Assembly (NCBI RefSeq): GCF_000019785.1
Contig: NC_010524.1
Span: 2,170,001-2,234,000 of the forward strand
DNA: 64,000 nt
Direction of reading: 5' to 3'
DNA from: Leptothrix cholodnii SP-6
GTDB taxonomy: Bacteria > Pseudomonadota > Gammaproteobacteria > Burkholderiales > Burkholderiaceae_C
Made by a program: the position numbers and the translations under genes
Shown here: piece after piece, positions 47,038-57,000 of the stretch
Layout of the letters: each line of letters starts with the position of its first letter
Position numbering within the stretch: position 1 is the stretch's first letter
Notes under the pieces: model-generated
The model's input: only the letters and a program-made list of their open reading frames with translations
Databases searched by the model: none
Told to the model about the DNA's origin: nothing

Positions 47038-47831
47038 TGCTGCGCGCCCAGAACCTCGAGATCACGTTCAACCCCGGCACCCCGATCGAGAACCGCGTGC
47101 TGCGCGGCCTCGACCTCGAGATCCCGACCGGCCAGTTCGTCACCGTCATCGGCTCCAACGGCGCCGGCAAGTCGACCTTTTTGAACGCCGTCAGCGGTGA
47201 CCTGATGGTCGACCGCGGCACCATCCACATCGACGACACCGACGTTACCCGCCGCGCCGCCTGGCAGCGTTCGGACCTGGTCGCCCGGGTGTTTCAAGAC
47301 CCGATGGCCGGCACCTGCGAGAGCCTGACGATCGAGGAAAACATGGCGCTGGCCTGGAAACGCGGCGCCGGCCGCGGCCTGGGTTTTTCGCTCAACCGCC
47401 ACCTGCGCGAGCTGTTCCGCGACAAGCTGTCGATCCTGAAGCTGGGCCTCGAAAACCGCCTGGCCGACCGCATCGGCCTGCTGTCGGGCGGCCAGCGCCA
47501 GGCGGTGAGCCTGCTGATGGCGTCGCTGCAGCCGTCGCGCATCCTGCTGCTCGACGAGCACACCGCCGCGCTCGATCCCAAGACCGCCGCCTTCGTGCTC
47601 GAACTCACCGACCGCATCGTCGAAGGCGCGAAGCTGACCGCGATGATGGTCACGCACAGCATGCGCCAGGCGCTCGACCACGGCTCGCGCACCGTGATGC
47701 TGCACGAGGGGCGCGTGATCCTGGATGTGTCCGGCCCGCAGCGCGCCGGCATGGACGTGGCCGACCTGCTGCACCTGTTCGAGCAGACCCGCGGCGAAAA
47801 GCTCGACGACGACAAGCTGCTGCTGGCGTGA
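47037..47831 (+). CDS. ABC importer ATPase (TrpZ-like)
   Basis: 264 residues, one ABC module: Walker A GSNGAGKST, Q-loop VFQDPMAGTC, signature LSGGQRQAVSL, Walker B ILLLDEHTAALD, H-loop VTHSMRQAL. The Walker B end DEHTAALD instead of DEPT is usual for this subfamily. It is translationally coupled to the permease by a one-base stop/start overlap. Confidence 0.92.
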   Translation: MLRAQNLEITFNPGTPIENRVLRGLDLEIPTGQFVTVIGSNGAGKSTFLNAVSGDLMVDRGTIHIDDTDVTRRAAWQRSDLVARVFQDPMAGTCESLTIEENMALAWKRGAGRGLGFSLNRHLRELFRDKLSILKLGLENRLADRIGLLSGGQRQAVSLLMASLQPSRILLLDEHTAALDPKTAAFVLELTDRIVEGAKLTAMMVTHSMRQALDHGSRTVMLHEGRVILDVSGPQRAGMDVADLLHLFEQTRGEKLDDDKLLLA

Positions 47832-47832
47832 T

Positions 47833-47898
47833 GACAGCCCCAAGACGCCTTCGGCGTCGCCCCCCGAGGGGAGCTCAGCCCTCTTGGGGCGGCCCGGC
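47833..47898 (-). repeat. palindromic dispersed repeat, copy 2 (intergenic)
   Basis: Read on the minus strand it begins GCCGGGCCGCCCCAAG and continues with a CCCCTCGGGGGG core. Outer arms GCCCCAAGA and TCTTGGGGC pair, and an inner hairpin GACGCCTTCGGCGTC is also present. It is the inverse orientation of the copies at 36867 and 56794. It occupies most of the gap between the importer ATPase and the dehydrogenase gene. Confidence 0.75.
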
Positions 47899-47934
47899 GA
47901 GGGCTGAGATTCGCAACTACTCCGAAAGAATCCG

Positions 47935-49161
47935 ATGAAAGAACTGCTGACCCGTTTCGAGAACAAGGCGCCCGAGATCGTCTTCGAATGGCATGACGAC
48001 GAGACCCCGGCGCGCGGCTGGGTGGTGATCAATTCGCTGCGCGGCGGCGCGGCCGGTGGCGGCACGCGCATGCGCCGCGGCCTGGACCGGCGCGAGGTCG
48101 AGTCGCTCGCCAAGACGATGGAGGTGAAGTTCTCGGTCTCCGGCCCGACCATCGGCGGCGCCAAGTCGGGCATCGACTTCGACCCGGCCGACCCGCGCAA
48201 GGCCGGCGTGCTGAGCCGCTGGTACAAGGCCGTGTCGCCGCTGCTGAAGACCTATTACGGCACCGGCGGCGACATGAACGTCGACGAGGCCGCCGAGGTG
48301 GTGCCGATGACCGAGAGCCACGGCGTCTGGCACCCGCAGGAAGGCGTGGTCAACGGCCACTACCAGCCCAGCGACAGCGAGCGCATCCGCAAGGTCGGCC
48401 AGCTGCGCCGGGGCGTGGCCAAGGTGGTGGAAGACGCGCGTTTCACGCCGTCGCACGAGCGCAAGTTCATCGTCTCGGACCTCATCACCGGCTGGGGCGT
48501 GGCCGAATCGGTGCGCCACCACTACCGCCTGCAGGGCGGTGAGCTGGCCGGCAAGCGCGTGATCGTGCAGGGCTGGGGCAACGTGGGCGCCACGGCGGCC
48601 TATTACCTGGCGCAGGCGGGGGCCCGCGTGGTCGGCATCATCGACCGCAACGGCGGCCTGATCGAGCCCGAAGGTTTCACTTTCGCGCAGATCCGCGCGC
48701 TGCTGCTGGGCAAGCACGGCAACCAGCTGTTTGCCGCCCACATGCTGCCGTTCGCCGAGGTCAACGCCGGCATCTGGCACACCGGCGCCGAGGTCTTCGC
48801 GCCCTGCGCCGGCTCGCGGCTGGTGACGCGCGACCAGGTCGACGCGCTGATCCGCGGCGGCCTCGAGGTGGTGGCCTGCGGCGCCAACGTGCCGTTTGCC
48901 GACGACGAGATCTTCTACGGCCCGGTCTACGAACACGCCGACCGCAGCGTGGCGGTGATCCCCGATTTCATCGCCAACTGCGGCATGGCGCGCGCATTCG
49001 CATTCCTGATGCAGGGCGATGTGGCGATCTCCGACGCGGCGATCTTCGACGACGTATCTTCGACCGTGGCCACCGCACTCGAACGCTGCCACGCCCGCAA
49101 TTCCAGCGGCACCGGCATCGCCAGCACCGCGTTCGAGATCGCGCTCGACCAGCTGGTCTGA
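47935..49161 (+). CDS. Glu/Leu/Phe/Val-type amino acid dehydrogenase
   Basis: 408 residues. NAD(P)-dependent oxidative deamination to the 2-oxo acid is expected. Substrate/catalytic positions are K65 (VKFSVSG), K77 (TIGGAKSGI) and D113 ([10 protein letters not shown]); the Rossmann motif is [13 protein letters not shown]. Overall length and motifs fit the superfamily but not clearly one substrate. The setting between an aromatic importer and 4-hydroxyphenylpyruvate dioxygenase favours phenylalanine or tyrosine, giving phenylpyruvate or 4-hydroxyphenylpyruvate. It would replace an aminotransferase in this pathway (inference). Confidence 0.82.
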   Translation: MKELLTRFENKAPEIVFEWHDDETPARGWVVINSLRGGAAGGGTRMRRGLDRREVESLAKTMEVKFSVSGPTIGGAKSGIDFDPADPRKAGVLSRWYKAVSPLLKTYYGTGGDMNVDEAAEVVPMTESHGVWHPQEGVVNGHYQPSDSERIRKVGQLRRGVAKVVEDARFTPSHERKFIVSDLITGWGVAESVRHHYRLQGGELAGKRVIVQGWGNVGATAAYYLAQAGARVVGIIDRNGGLIEPEGFTFAQIRALLLGKHGNQLFAAHMLPFAEVNAGIWHTGAEVFAPCAGSRLVTRDQVDALIRGGLEVVACGANVPFADDEIFYGPVYEHADRSVAVIPDFIANCGMARAFAFLMQGDVAISDAAIFDDVSSTVATALERCHARNSSGTGIASTAFEIALDQLV

Positions 49162-49199
49162 ACCGCCCGATCCGATTCGTACACATTCATCAAAGGAAC

Positions 49200-50282
49200 A
49201 TGACCATGTCCGATCTGTTCGAAAACCCGATGGGCCTGATGGGCTTCGAGTTCGTCGAGTTCGCCTCGCCCACGCCGGGCGCGCTGGAGCCGGTGTTCGA
49301 GATGCTGGGCTTCACGAAGGTGGCCACGCACCGCTCGAAGAACGTGGTGCTGTACCGCCAGGGCGGCATCAACTTCATCGTCAACAACGAGCCGCGTAGC
49401 GCGGCCGCGTACTTCGCCGCCGAACACGGCCCTTCGGCCTGCGGCATGGCGTTCCGGGTGCGCGACTCGCACAAGGCCTACGCCCGCGCGCTCGAACTCG
49501 GCGCCCAGCCGGTGGAGATCCCGACCGGCCCGATGGAGCTGCGCCTGCCGGCGATCAAGGGCATCGGCGGCGCGCCGCTCTACCTGATCGACCGGTTCGA
49601 AGAAGGCAAGAGCATCTACGACATCGACTTCGATTTCCTGCCCGGCGTCGACCGCCACCCGGCGGGCCACGGCCTCAAGCTGATCGACCACCTGACGCAC
49701 AACGTCTACCGCGGCCGCATGGCGTACTGGGCGGCGTTCTACGAACGGCTGTTCAACTTCAGGGAGCTGCGCTACTTCGACATCAAGGGCGAATACACCG
49801 GCCTGACGAGCAAGGCCATGAGCGCGCCCGACGGCAAGATCCGCATCCCGCTGAACGAGGAATCGTCGCGCGGCTCGGGCCAGATCGAGGAGTTCCTGAT
49901 GCAGTTCAACGGCGAAGGCATCCAGCACATCGCCCTCTACACCGACGACCTGCTCGGCACCTGGGATTCGCTCAAGAAGGCCGGCCTGCCCTTCATGACC
50001 GCCCCGCCGGCCACCTACTACGAGATGCTCGAAGGCCGCCTGCCCGGCCACGGCGAGCCGGTGGGCGAACTGCAGGCGCGCGGCATCCTGCTCGACGGCA
50101 GCAGCACGCCCGGCGACCAGCGCCTGCTGCTGCAGATCTTCTCGCAGACGCTGCTCGGCCCGGTCTTCTTCGAGTTCATCCAGCGCAAGGGCGACGACGG
50201 TTTCGGCGAGGGCAACTTCAAGGCACTGTTCGAGTCCATCGAGCGCGACCAGGTGCGCCGCGGCGTGCTGGAGGCGGCATGA
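49200..50282 (+). CDS. hpd: 4-hydroxyphenylpyruvate dioxygenase
   Basis: 360 residues (the ATG at 49206 is also possible). This non-haem Fe(II) enzyme turns 4-hydroxyphenylpyruvate into homogentisate. Iron ligands are H164 (LIDHLTHNV), H243 ([11 protein letters not shown]) and E325 ([12 protein letters not shown]), at the spacing expected for bacterial HPD. The N-terminal VOC-like repeat lacks the ligands, as usual. It overlaps the next gene by 4 bases (ATGA), so the two are translationally coupled. Confidence 0.96.
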   Translation: MTMSDLFENPMGLMGFEFVEFASPTPGALEPVFEMLGFTKVATHRSKNVVLYRQGGINFIVNNEPRSAAAYFAAEHGPSACGMAFRVRDSHKAYARALELGAQPVEIPTGPMELRLPAIKGIGGAPLYLIDRFEEGKSIYDIDFDFLPGVDRHPAGHGLKLIDHLTHNVYRGRMAYWAAFYERLFNFRELRYFDIKGEYTGLTSKAMSAPDGKIRIPLNEESSRGSGQIEEFLMQFNGEGIQHIALYTDDLLGTWDSLKKAGLPFMTAPPATYYEMLEGRLPGHGEPVGELQARGILLDGSSTPGDQRLLLQIFSQTLLGPVFFEFIQRKGDDGFGEGNFKALFESIERDQVRRGVLEAA

Positions 50283-50830
50283 AGATCGATCGCATCCACC
50301 ACGTCGCCTATCGCTGCCGCGACGCCGAGCAGACCGTGCGCTGGTACGGCCAGATGCTGAAGATGGACTTCGTGCTGGCGATCGCCGAGAACGAGGTGCC
50401 CTCCACCCGCGCGCCCGACCCGTACATGCACGTGTTCCTCGATGCCGGCCACGGCAACGTGCTGGCGTTTTTCGAGCTGCCCTCACAGCCGCCGATGGGG
50501 CGCGACCCGAACACGCCGGAGTGGGTGCAGCACATCGCCTTCAAGGTGGCCGACCGCGCCACGCTGCTCGAATTCAAGGCCCATCTGGAAGCCAACGGCG
50601 TCGAGGTGCTGGGCGTCACCGACCACGGTGTCTTCCACTCGATCTACTTCTTCGACCCCAACGGCCACCGCATCGAGCTGGCCTGCCCGGACCCGGACGA
50701 AGCGCCGCAACTCGCCCGGCTCGACGCGGTCAAGTGGGCGATGCTGGAGGAATGGAGCCGCACCAAACGCGCGCCGCGCCACGCCGCGTTCCTGCACGCG
50801 CACGCGCTGGCCGCAGAGGAGCCCGCATGA
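50279..50830 (+). CDS. VOC-superfamily metalloprotein (putative dioxygenase/isomerase)
   Basis: 183 residues with two beta-alpha-beta-beta-beta modules of the glyoxalase/extradiol dioxygenase fold. Likely metal ligands are H8 (RIHHVAYR), H85 (WVQHIAFKV) and E133 ([10 protein letters not shown]). Residues 150-183 form a helical tail. The gene overlaps hpd and fahA by 4 bases each, so its product must act with them. A homogentisate ring-cleavage gene (hmgA, cupin fold) is absent here and this VOC protein takes its place in the order. Whether it cleaves homogentisate, isomerises maleylacetoacetate or protects the pathway is unknown. Confidence 0.7.
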   Translation: MKIDRIHHVAYRCRDAEQTVRWYGQMLKMDFVLAIAENEVPSTRAPDPYMHVFLDAGHGNVLAFFELPSQPPMGRDPNTPEWVQHIAFKVADRATLLEFKAHLEANGVEVLGVTDHGVFHSIYFFDPNGHRIELACPDPDEAPQLARLDAVKWAMLEEWSRTKRAPRHAAFLHAHALAAEEPA

Positions 50831-52122
50831 GCTTCGACGACACGCTGGACCCGGCGCTGCGCAGCTGGCTCGAATCGGCCAATGCGGCGGACACCGACTT
50901 CCCGATCCAGAACCTGCCGTTCGGTCGCTTCCGGCTGGCGGGTGAAACCGCGAGCGCCTGGCGCATCGGCGTGGCGATCGGCGACCAGGTGCTCGACCTC
51001 CGGCGCGCCGGCCTGATCGAGCATGGCGACATGGCCCGGCTGATGTCCGCCTCCGCCTCCGTTGCCGATCGCCGCGCGCTGCGCCGGGCGATCTCGGCGG
51101 GCTTGCGTGAAGGCAGTGCGCAGCGGGCGACGTTCAGCGAGGCGCTGCTGCCGCAGGCCGCGGTGCAGATGGGCCTGCCGTGCGAGATCGGCGACTACAC
51201 CGACTTCTACACCGGCATCCACCACGCCACCACCGTCGGCAAGCTGTTCCGGCCCGAGGCCCCGCTGCTGCCCAACTACAAGTGGGTGCCGATCGGCTAT
51301 CACGGCCGGGCCTCGTCGATCGTGGCGAGCGGCCAGGACTTCCACCGCCCGCTCGGCCAGGTCAAGGCCGCCGATGCCGAGGCGCCGGTGCTGCGCCCGA
51401 GCGGCCGGCTCGACTACGAGCTGGAGCTGGGCATCGTGATGGCGCGGCCCAATGCGCTGGGCGAGCCGGTGCCGATGGCTGCGGCCGAGGACCACGTGTT
51501 CGGTCTCACGCTGCTCAACGATTGGAGCGCACGCGACCTGCAGGCCTGGGAATACCAGCCGCTCGGGCCCTTCCTGTCGAAGAACTTCGCCAGCACCGTG
51601 TCGCCGTGGATCGTCACGCTGGAGGCGCTGCAGCCGTTTCGCGCGCCGCCCGAGCGCCCGGCGGGCGATCCGCTGCCGCTGCCGTATCTGGATTCGCCGT
51701 ACAACCGCGAAGCCGGCGCGATCGACATCACGCTCGAAGTCTGGCTGCAGACCGCCGCGATGCGTCGTGCGGGCCTGGCCGCGCAGCGGCTCAGCACGTC
51801 CAACTACCGCGACGCCTACTGGACGCTGGCGCAGCTGGTGGCGCACCACACCGTCAACGGCTGCAACCTGCGCAGCGGCGATCTGCTGGGCACCGGCACC
51901 TTGTCCGGCCCGCAGCCTGATCAAGCCGGCTCGCTGCTCGAACTGAGCCTGGGCGGCCAGCAGCCGGTCACGCTGGCCAACGGCGAACAGCGGCGCTTTC
52001 TGGAGGACGGCGACAGCGTGATCCTGCGCGCCTACTGCGAGCGGGATGGCCACCGGCGCATCGGTTTCGGCGAATGCATCGGCACCGTGCTGCCGGCGCG
52101 CCAACTTGAAGGAGCGACGTGA
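50827..52122 (+). CDS. fahA: fumarylacetoacetase
   Basis: 431 residues, close to the eukaryote-type FAH. It splits fumarylacetoacetate into fumarate and acetoacetate. An SH3-like N-terminal domain (to about 120; includes QNLPFGRFR) is followed by the hydrolase fold with the active-site segments [33 protein letters not shown] (metal Glu pair), [20 protein letters not shown] and [15 protein letters not shown]. The ATG is overlapped by the VOC gene stop (ATGA); its own stop overlaps phhB. Confidence 0.96.
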   Translation: MSFDDTLDPALRSWLESANAADTDFPIQNLPFGRFRLAGETASAWRIGVAIGDQVLDLRRAGLIEHGDMARLMSASASVADRRALRRAISAGLREGSAQRATFSEALLPQAAVQMGLPCEIGDYTDFYTGIHHATTVGKLFRPEAPLLPNYKWVPIGYHGRASSIVASGQDFHRPLGQVKAADAEAPVLRPSGRLDYELELGIVMARPNALGEPVPMAAAEDHVFGLTLLNDWSARDLQAWEYQPLGPFLSKNFASTVSPWIVTLEALQPFRAPPERPAGDPLPLPYLDSPYNREAGAIDITLEVWLQTAAMRRAGLAAQRLSTSNYRDAYWTLAQLVAHHTVNGCNLRSGDLLGTGTLSGPQPDQAGSLLELSLGGQQPVTLANGEQRRFLEDGDSVILRAYCERDGHRRIGFGECIGTVLPARQLEGAT

Positions 52123-52445
52123 TGGACATGATCATCGGAACCGACAAGCTCGACGCCCGCCAGGCCGCCGAGCAGCTCACGCTGCTGCCGCACTGGCAGC
52201 ACGACGCCGAGCGCGGTGCGATCAGCCGCAGCTACCGGTTTGCCGACTTCGTGCAGGCCTTCGCCTTCATGACGCAGCTGGCGCTGGTGGCCGAGCGCTG
52301 CAACCATCACCCGGAATGGTCCAACGTCTACGACCGGGTCGACATTGTTCTCACGACCCACGACCTGGGCGGCCTGTCGCAGCGCGACATCGACCTGGCG
52401 CGCTGTGCCGACGAGGCATTTGCGCGCTTCGCCGCCCCGACTTGA
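52122..52445 (+). CDS. phhB: pterin-4a-carbinolamine dehydratase
   Basis: 107 residues from the ATG at 52122, which shares a base with the fahA stop; a GTG one codon earlier is possible. The enzyme dehydrates 4a-hydroxytetrahydropterin formed by phenylalanine hydroxylase. The active-site histidines H62, H63 and H80 lie in [16 protein letters not shown] and LTTHD. The adjacent phhA gives a matched pair. Confidence 0.96.
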   Translation: MDMIIGTDKLDARQAAEQLTLLPHWQHDAERGAISRSYRFADFVQAFAFMTQLALVAERCNHHPEWSNVYDRVDIVLTTHDLGGLSQRDIDLARCADEAFARFAAPT

Positions 52446-52458
52446 AGGAGACACTGCC

Positions 52459-53370
52459 ATGCAGAGCTCACCCGCCGACCTCGTCAAACACGGCGCCGCC
52501 GCGCCCGGTGCCACGCCCCCGAGCCGCGCCGACTGGACCATCGATCAAGGCTGGGCCAGCTACAGCGCCGCCGACCACGCGACCTGGAAGACGCTGTTCG
52601 AGCGCCAGACCCAACTGCTGCCCGGCCGCGCCTGCGATGCCTTCGTGCAGGGCATGCGCGCCCTGCCGATCGCCGCCGACCGGATCCCCGACTTCGAGCG
52701 CCTGAGCGAGGTGCTGATGCGCCACACCGGCTGGCAGGTGGTGGCGGTGCCGGGGCTGGTGCCCGACGAGGTGTTCTTCGAGCACCTGGCGAATCGGCGT
52801 TTCCCGGCCGGCAACTTCATCCGCAGCCCGCAGCAGCTCGACTACCTGCAGGAGCCCGACGTCTTCCACGACGTCTTCGGCCACGTGCCGATGCTGATGA
52901 ACCCGGTGATCGCCGACTACATCCAGGCCTACGGCGTCGGCGGCCTGCGGGCGCAGAAACTCGGCCGGCTGAAAGAGCTGGCGCGTGTCTACTGGTACAC
53001 GGTCGAGTTCGGCCTGGTGAAGCAGGCGGACGGCCTGCGCATCTACGGCGCGGGCATCGCCTCGTCGTTCACCGAGACCCAGTTCGCGCTGGCCGACCCG
53101 TCGCCGAACCGGCTCGGTTTCGAGCTGGAGCGGGTGATGCGCACGCGCTACCGCATCGACGATTTCCAGGAAAGCTACTTCGTGCTCGATGACCTCGACG
53201 ACCTGCTGGCCCTGGCGCAGATCGACTTCGCACCCGCCTACCAGCGCGCGGCACTGGCGGCGGAGCTGGAGCCGAGTGAGGTGCTGCCGAGCGATCGGGT
53301 CGTGACACGCGGCACCGGCCTTTATCACGCGGTCAAGCGCGAGGCGCAACTGCAGGAGGTGCACGCATGA
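52459..53370 (+). CDS. phhA: phenylalanine 4-monooxygenase
   Basis: 303 residues, bacterial length with no regulatory ACT domain. It hydroxylates phenylalanine to tyrosine with tetrahydropterin and oxygen. Iron ligands are H137 and H142 (FHDVFGHVPML) and E183 (YWYTVEFGLV). Other hallmarks are AGNFIRSPQQLDYLQEPD and GAGIASSFTETQ. It is preceded by an AAGGAG site and overlaps the downstream SDR gene by 4 bases. Confidence 0.97.
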   Translation: MQSSPADLVKHGAAAPGATPPSRADWTIDQGWASYSAADHATWKTLFERQTQLLPGRACDAFVQGMRALPIAADRIPDFERLSEVLMRHTGWQVVAVPGLVPDEVFFEHLANRRFPAGNFIRSPQQLDYLQEPDVFHDVFGHVPMLMNPVIADYIQAYGVGGLRAQKLGRLKELARVYWYTVEFGLVKQADGLRIYGAGIASSFTETQFALADPSPNRLGFELERVMRTRYRIDDFQESYFVLDDLDDLLALAQIDFAPAYQRAALAAELEPSEVLPSDRVVTRGTGLYHAVKREAQLQEVHA

Positions 53371-54068
53371 CCCACTCGTCCACCGTGATGATCACCGGCG
53401 CGGCCGGCAACCTGGGCCGCGCGGTGGCGCAAGCCTTTGCCGAGCGCGGCGCGCGGCTGGTGCTGGTCGACCTGCAACCACAGAGCCTGGCGCAGGCCTT
53501 CGGCGCGCCCGACGAGCGCCGGCTGCTCTGCCCCTGCAACCTGCTCGACGCCGCGCAGGTGGACGCGGCGGTGCAGCGCGCCCTCGCGCAGTTCGGCCGC
53601 ATCGACGTGCTGTGCAACCTGGCCGGCGGCTTCGCGATGGGCACGCCGGTGCACGAGACGGCCGACGCGCGTTTCGACTTCCTGTTCGACCTCAACGTGC
53701 GCACGCTGCTGCACACCGCACGCGCCGTGGTGCCGGGCATGATCGCGAGCGGCGGCGGCAAGATCGTCAACGTCGGCGCCTTCGGGGCGCACAAAGGCGC
53801 CGCGCTGATGGGCGCCTACGGCGCGGCCAAGGCCAGCGTGGCGCGGCTCACCGAGGCGATGTCGGCCGAGTTGCGCGAGCAGCGCATCAACGTCAACGCC
53901 GTGCTGCCCACGATCATCGACACCCCACAAAACCGCGCCGCGATGCCCGACGCCGACCCGGCCCGCTGGGTGGCGCCGGCCGACCTGGCGCAGGTGATCG
54001 TGTTCCTGGCGTCGGACGCGGCGTGCGCCGTGCATGGCGCGACGCTGCCGGTCACCGGGCTGAGCTGA
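53367..54068 (+). CDS. short-chain dehydrogenase, dihydropteridine-reductase-like
   Basis: 233-residue SDR with the cofactor motif ITGAAGNLG at 9-17 and active-site Tyr151-xxx-Lys155 (GAYGAAKAS). The usual catalytic Ser at 138 is Ala, as in eukaryotic dihydropteridine reductase. The segment AVLPTIIDTPQNRAAMPDAD resembles the corresponding part of that enzyme as I remember it. Translational coupling to phhA makes a role in recycling quinonoid dihydropterin very plausible. The identity is inference; other SDR functions are possible. Confidence 0.7.
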   Translation: MTHSSTVMITGAAGNLGRAVAQAFAERGARLVLVDLQPQSLAQAFGAPDERRLLCPCNLLDAAQVDAAVQRALAQFGRIDVLCNLAGGFAMGTPVHETADARFDFLFDLNVRTLLHTARAVVPGMIASGGGKIVNVGAFGAHKGAALMGAYGAAKASVARLTEAMSAELREQRINVNAVLPTIIDTPQNRAAMPDADPARWVAPADLAQVIVFLASDAACAVHGATLPVTGLS

Positions 54069-54094
54069 GCGCGCGGGGCGCTCGCGCCCTGCCC

Positions 54095-57000
54095 TCAGCT
54101 ACGCCGGCGCAGCAGCGCGTAGACCGCCGGCACGATGAACAGCGACAGCAGCGGCGCCGTCACCATGCCGCCCAGCATCGGCGCGGCGATGCGGCTCATC
54201 ACCTCCGAGCCGGTGCCGCTGCTCCAGACGATCGGCACCAGGCCGGCCAGGATCACCGCCACCGTCATCGCCTTGGGCCGCACGCGCAGCACCGCGCCCT
54301 CGCGGATCGCATCGTCGACCAGCGCGGCCGACGGGCTCGCACCGGCTGCCAGGCGATCCTGCAGCGCGTGCTTGAGGTACAGCAGCATCACCACGCCGAA
54401 CTCGGCCGCCACGCCCGCCAGCGCGATGAAACCCACGCCGGTCGCGACCGACATCTGGTAGCCCAGCAGGTACAGGAACCACACCCCGCCGGTGAGCGCA
54501 AACGGCAGCGTCGCCATGATCAGCAGCGCCTCGTCGAAGCGGCTGAAGGTCAGGTACAGCAGCACGAAGATGATCAAGAGCGTCGCCGGCACCACCACCT
54601 TGAGGCGGGCGTTGGCGCGCTCCAGGTACTCGAACTGGCCCGAATACGCCACGCTCATGCCGGCTTCGAGCGGCACGTCACGCGTCACCGCCGTGCGCAG
54701 GTCGTTGGCCACCGCGGCCAGATCACGGCCGCGCACGTCCACATAGACCCAGCCCGACGGCCGGGCGTTTTCGCTCTTGAGCATCGGCGGGCCGTCGCTG
54801 ATCGCCACCCTCGCGACCGAGCCCAGCGTGATCTGCTGGCCCATCGGCGTCAGGATCGGCAGCTGCGCCAGGCGCTGCGGCGTGTCGCGCCATTCACGCG
54901 GGTAGCGCAGGTTGACCGGGAAACGCGCCCGGCCCTCGATGGTCTCGGTGACGTTCTCGCCGCCGATCGCGCCGGCCACCAGCGCCTGCACGTCGGCGAT
55001 GTTGAGGCCGTAACGCGAAGCCGCGGCGCGGTCGATCTGCACGTCGACATAACGCCCGCCGGTGAGCCGCTCGGCCAGCGCCGACGACACACCCGGCACG
55101 CCCTTGGCGACCTGCTCGATGCGGGCGGCCACCCGGTCGATCGCCGCCAGATCACCGCCCGTCACCTTGACGCCGATGGGGCTCTTGATGCCGGTGGCGA
55201 GCATGTCGATGCGGTTGCGGATCGGCGGCACCCACAGGTTCGACAGCCCCGGCACCTTGACGGCGCGATCCAGTTCCTCGACCAGCTTGTCGGGTGTCAT
55301 GCCGGCGCGCCACTGCTCGCGCGGCTTGAGCTGGATGGTGGTCTCGAACATCTCGATCGGCGCCGGATCGGTGGCGCTCTCGGCGCGGCCGGCCTTGCCG
55401 AACACCCGCTCGACCTCGGGCACGGTCTTGATCATGCGGTTGGTCAGCTGCAGCAGCTCGCCGGCCTTCTGCGCCGACAGCCCCGGCAGCGCCGACGGCA
55501 TGTAGAGCAGATCGCCCTCGTCGAGCTTGGGCAGGAACTCGCCACCCAGCTGCATCAACGGCCAGGCGGTCGTGGCCAGCACCAGCAGCGCGGCGGCCAG
55601 CGTCGCCTTCGGCCAGCGCAAGACCCATTCGAGCGCGGGCCGGTAGACGGCGATCAGCGCGCGGGTGATCGGGTTCTTCTGCTCGTCGGGGATGCGCCCG
55701 CGGATCCAGTAGCCCATCAGCACCGGGATCAGCGTGACCGACAGCGCGGCCGAGGCCGCCATCGCGTAGGTCTTGGTGAACGCCAGCGGGCCGAACAGCC
55801 GGCCCTCCTGCGCTTCGAGCGTGAACACCGGGATGAACGACAGCGTGATGATCAGCAGCGAGAAGAACAGCGCCGGGCCGACCTCGACCGCCGCGTCGGT
55901 CATGACCTGCCAGCGTTCCTCGCCTTCGAGAACTTGATCGGGGTGGGCGTGTTGCCAGGCTTCGAGCTTCTTGTGGGCGTTTTCGATCATCACCACCGCC
56001 GCGTCGACCATCGCGCCGATCGCGATCGCGATGCCGCCCAGCGACATGATGTTGGCGTTGATGCCCTGGTAGCGCATCACCAGGAATGCCGTCAGCACGC
56101 CCAGCGGCAACGCGATGATCGCCACCAGCGCCGAGCGCAGGTGCCACAGGAACAGCGCGCAGACCGCGGCCACGACGATGAACTCCTCGATCAGCTTGTG
56201 CGTGAGGTTCTCGATCGCCCGCTCGATCAGCGCGCTGCGGTCGTAGGTGGTGACGATCTCGACGCCCGCGGGCAGGCTCTTCTGCAGCTCGGCCAGCTTG
56301 GCCTTGACCGCCGTGATGGTCGACTGCGCGTTCTTGCCCGAACGCAGGATCACGACGCCACCGGCGACCTCGCCTTCGCCGTCGAGCTCGGCGATGCCGC
56401 GCCGCATCTCGGGGCCGATTTGCACCGTGGCGACATCGCCCAGCTTGACCGGGATGCCGCCACGCGCGGCCAGCGGGATGGTGCGGAAGTCGTCGAGCGA
56501 ACGCAGGTAGCCGCTGGCGCGCACCATGTATTCGACCTCGGCCAGCTCCAGCACCGAGCCGCCGGTCTCCTGATTGCCGGCCATCAGCGCGTCGCGCACC
56601 TGGGCGTAGGTGATGCCGTAGGCGGCGAGCTTGGTCGGGTCGAGCACGACCTGGTACTGCCGCACCATGCCGCCCACGCTCGCCACCTCGGCGACGTCGG
56701 GCAGGCTCTTGAGTTCGTATTTGAGGAACCAGTCCTGCAGCGTGCGCAGCTGCGAGAGGTCCTGTTCACAACCGCGATCGCTGAGTACCGGGCGCCGGGC
56801 CGCCCCAAGCCCGGTGCTCGCCCCCTCGGGGGGCTGGCGCGCAGCGCCTGGGGGTCGACACACCAAGGCGTACTGGAAGATCCAGCCCACGCCGGTGGCA
56901 TCGGGCCCGAGCGAGGTCTTGGCGCTGGCCGGCAGCCGGCCCTGCACCTGATTGAGGTATTCGAGCACCCGCGAGCGCGCCCAGTACAGATCGGTGCCAT

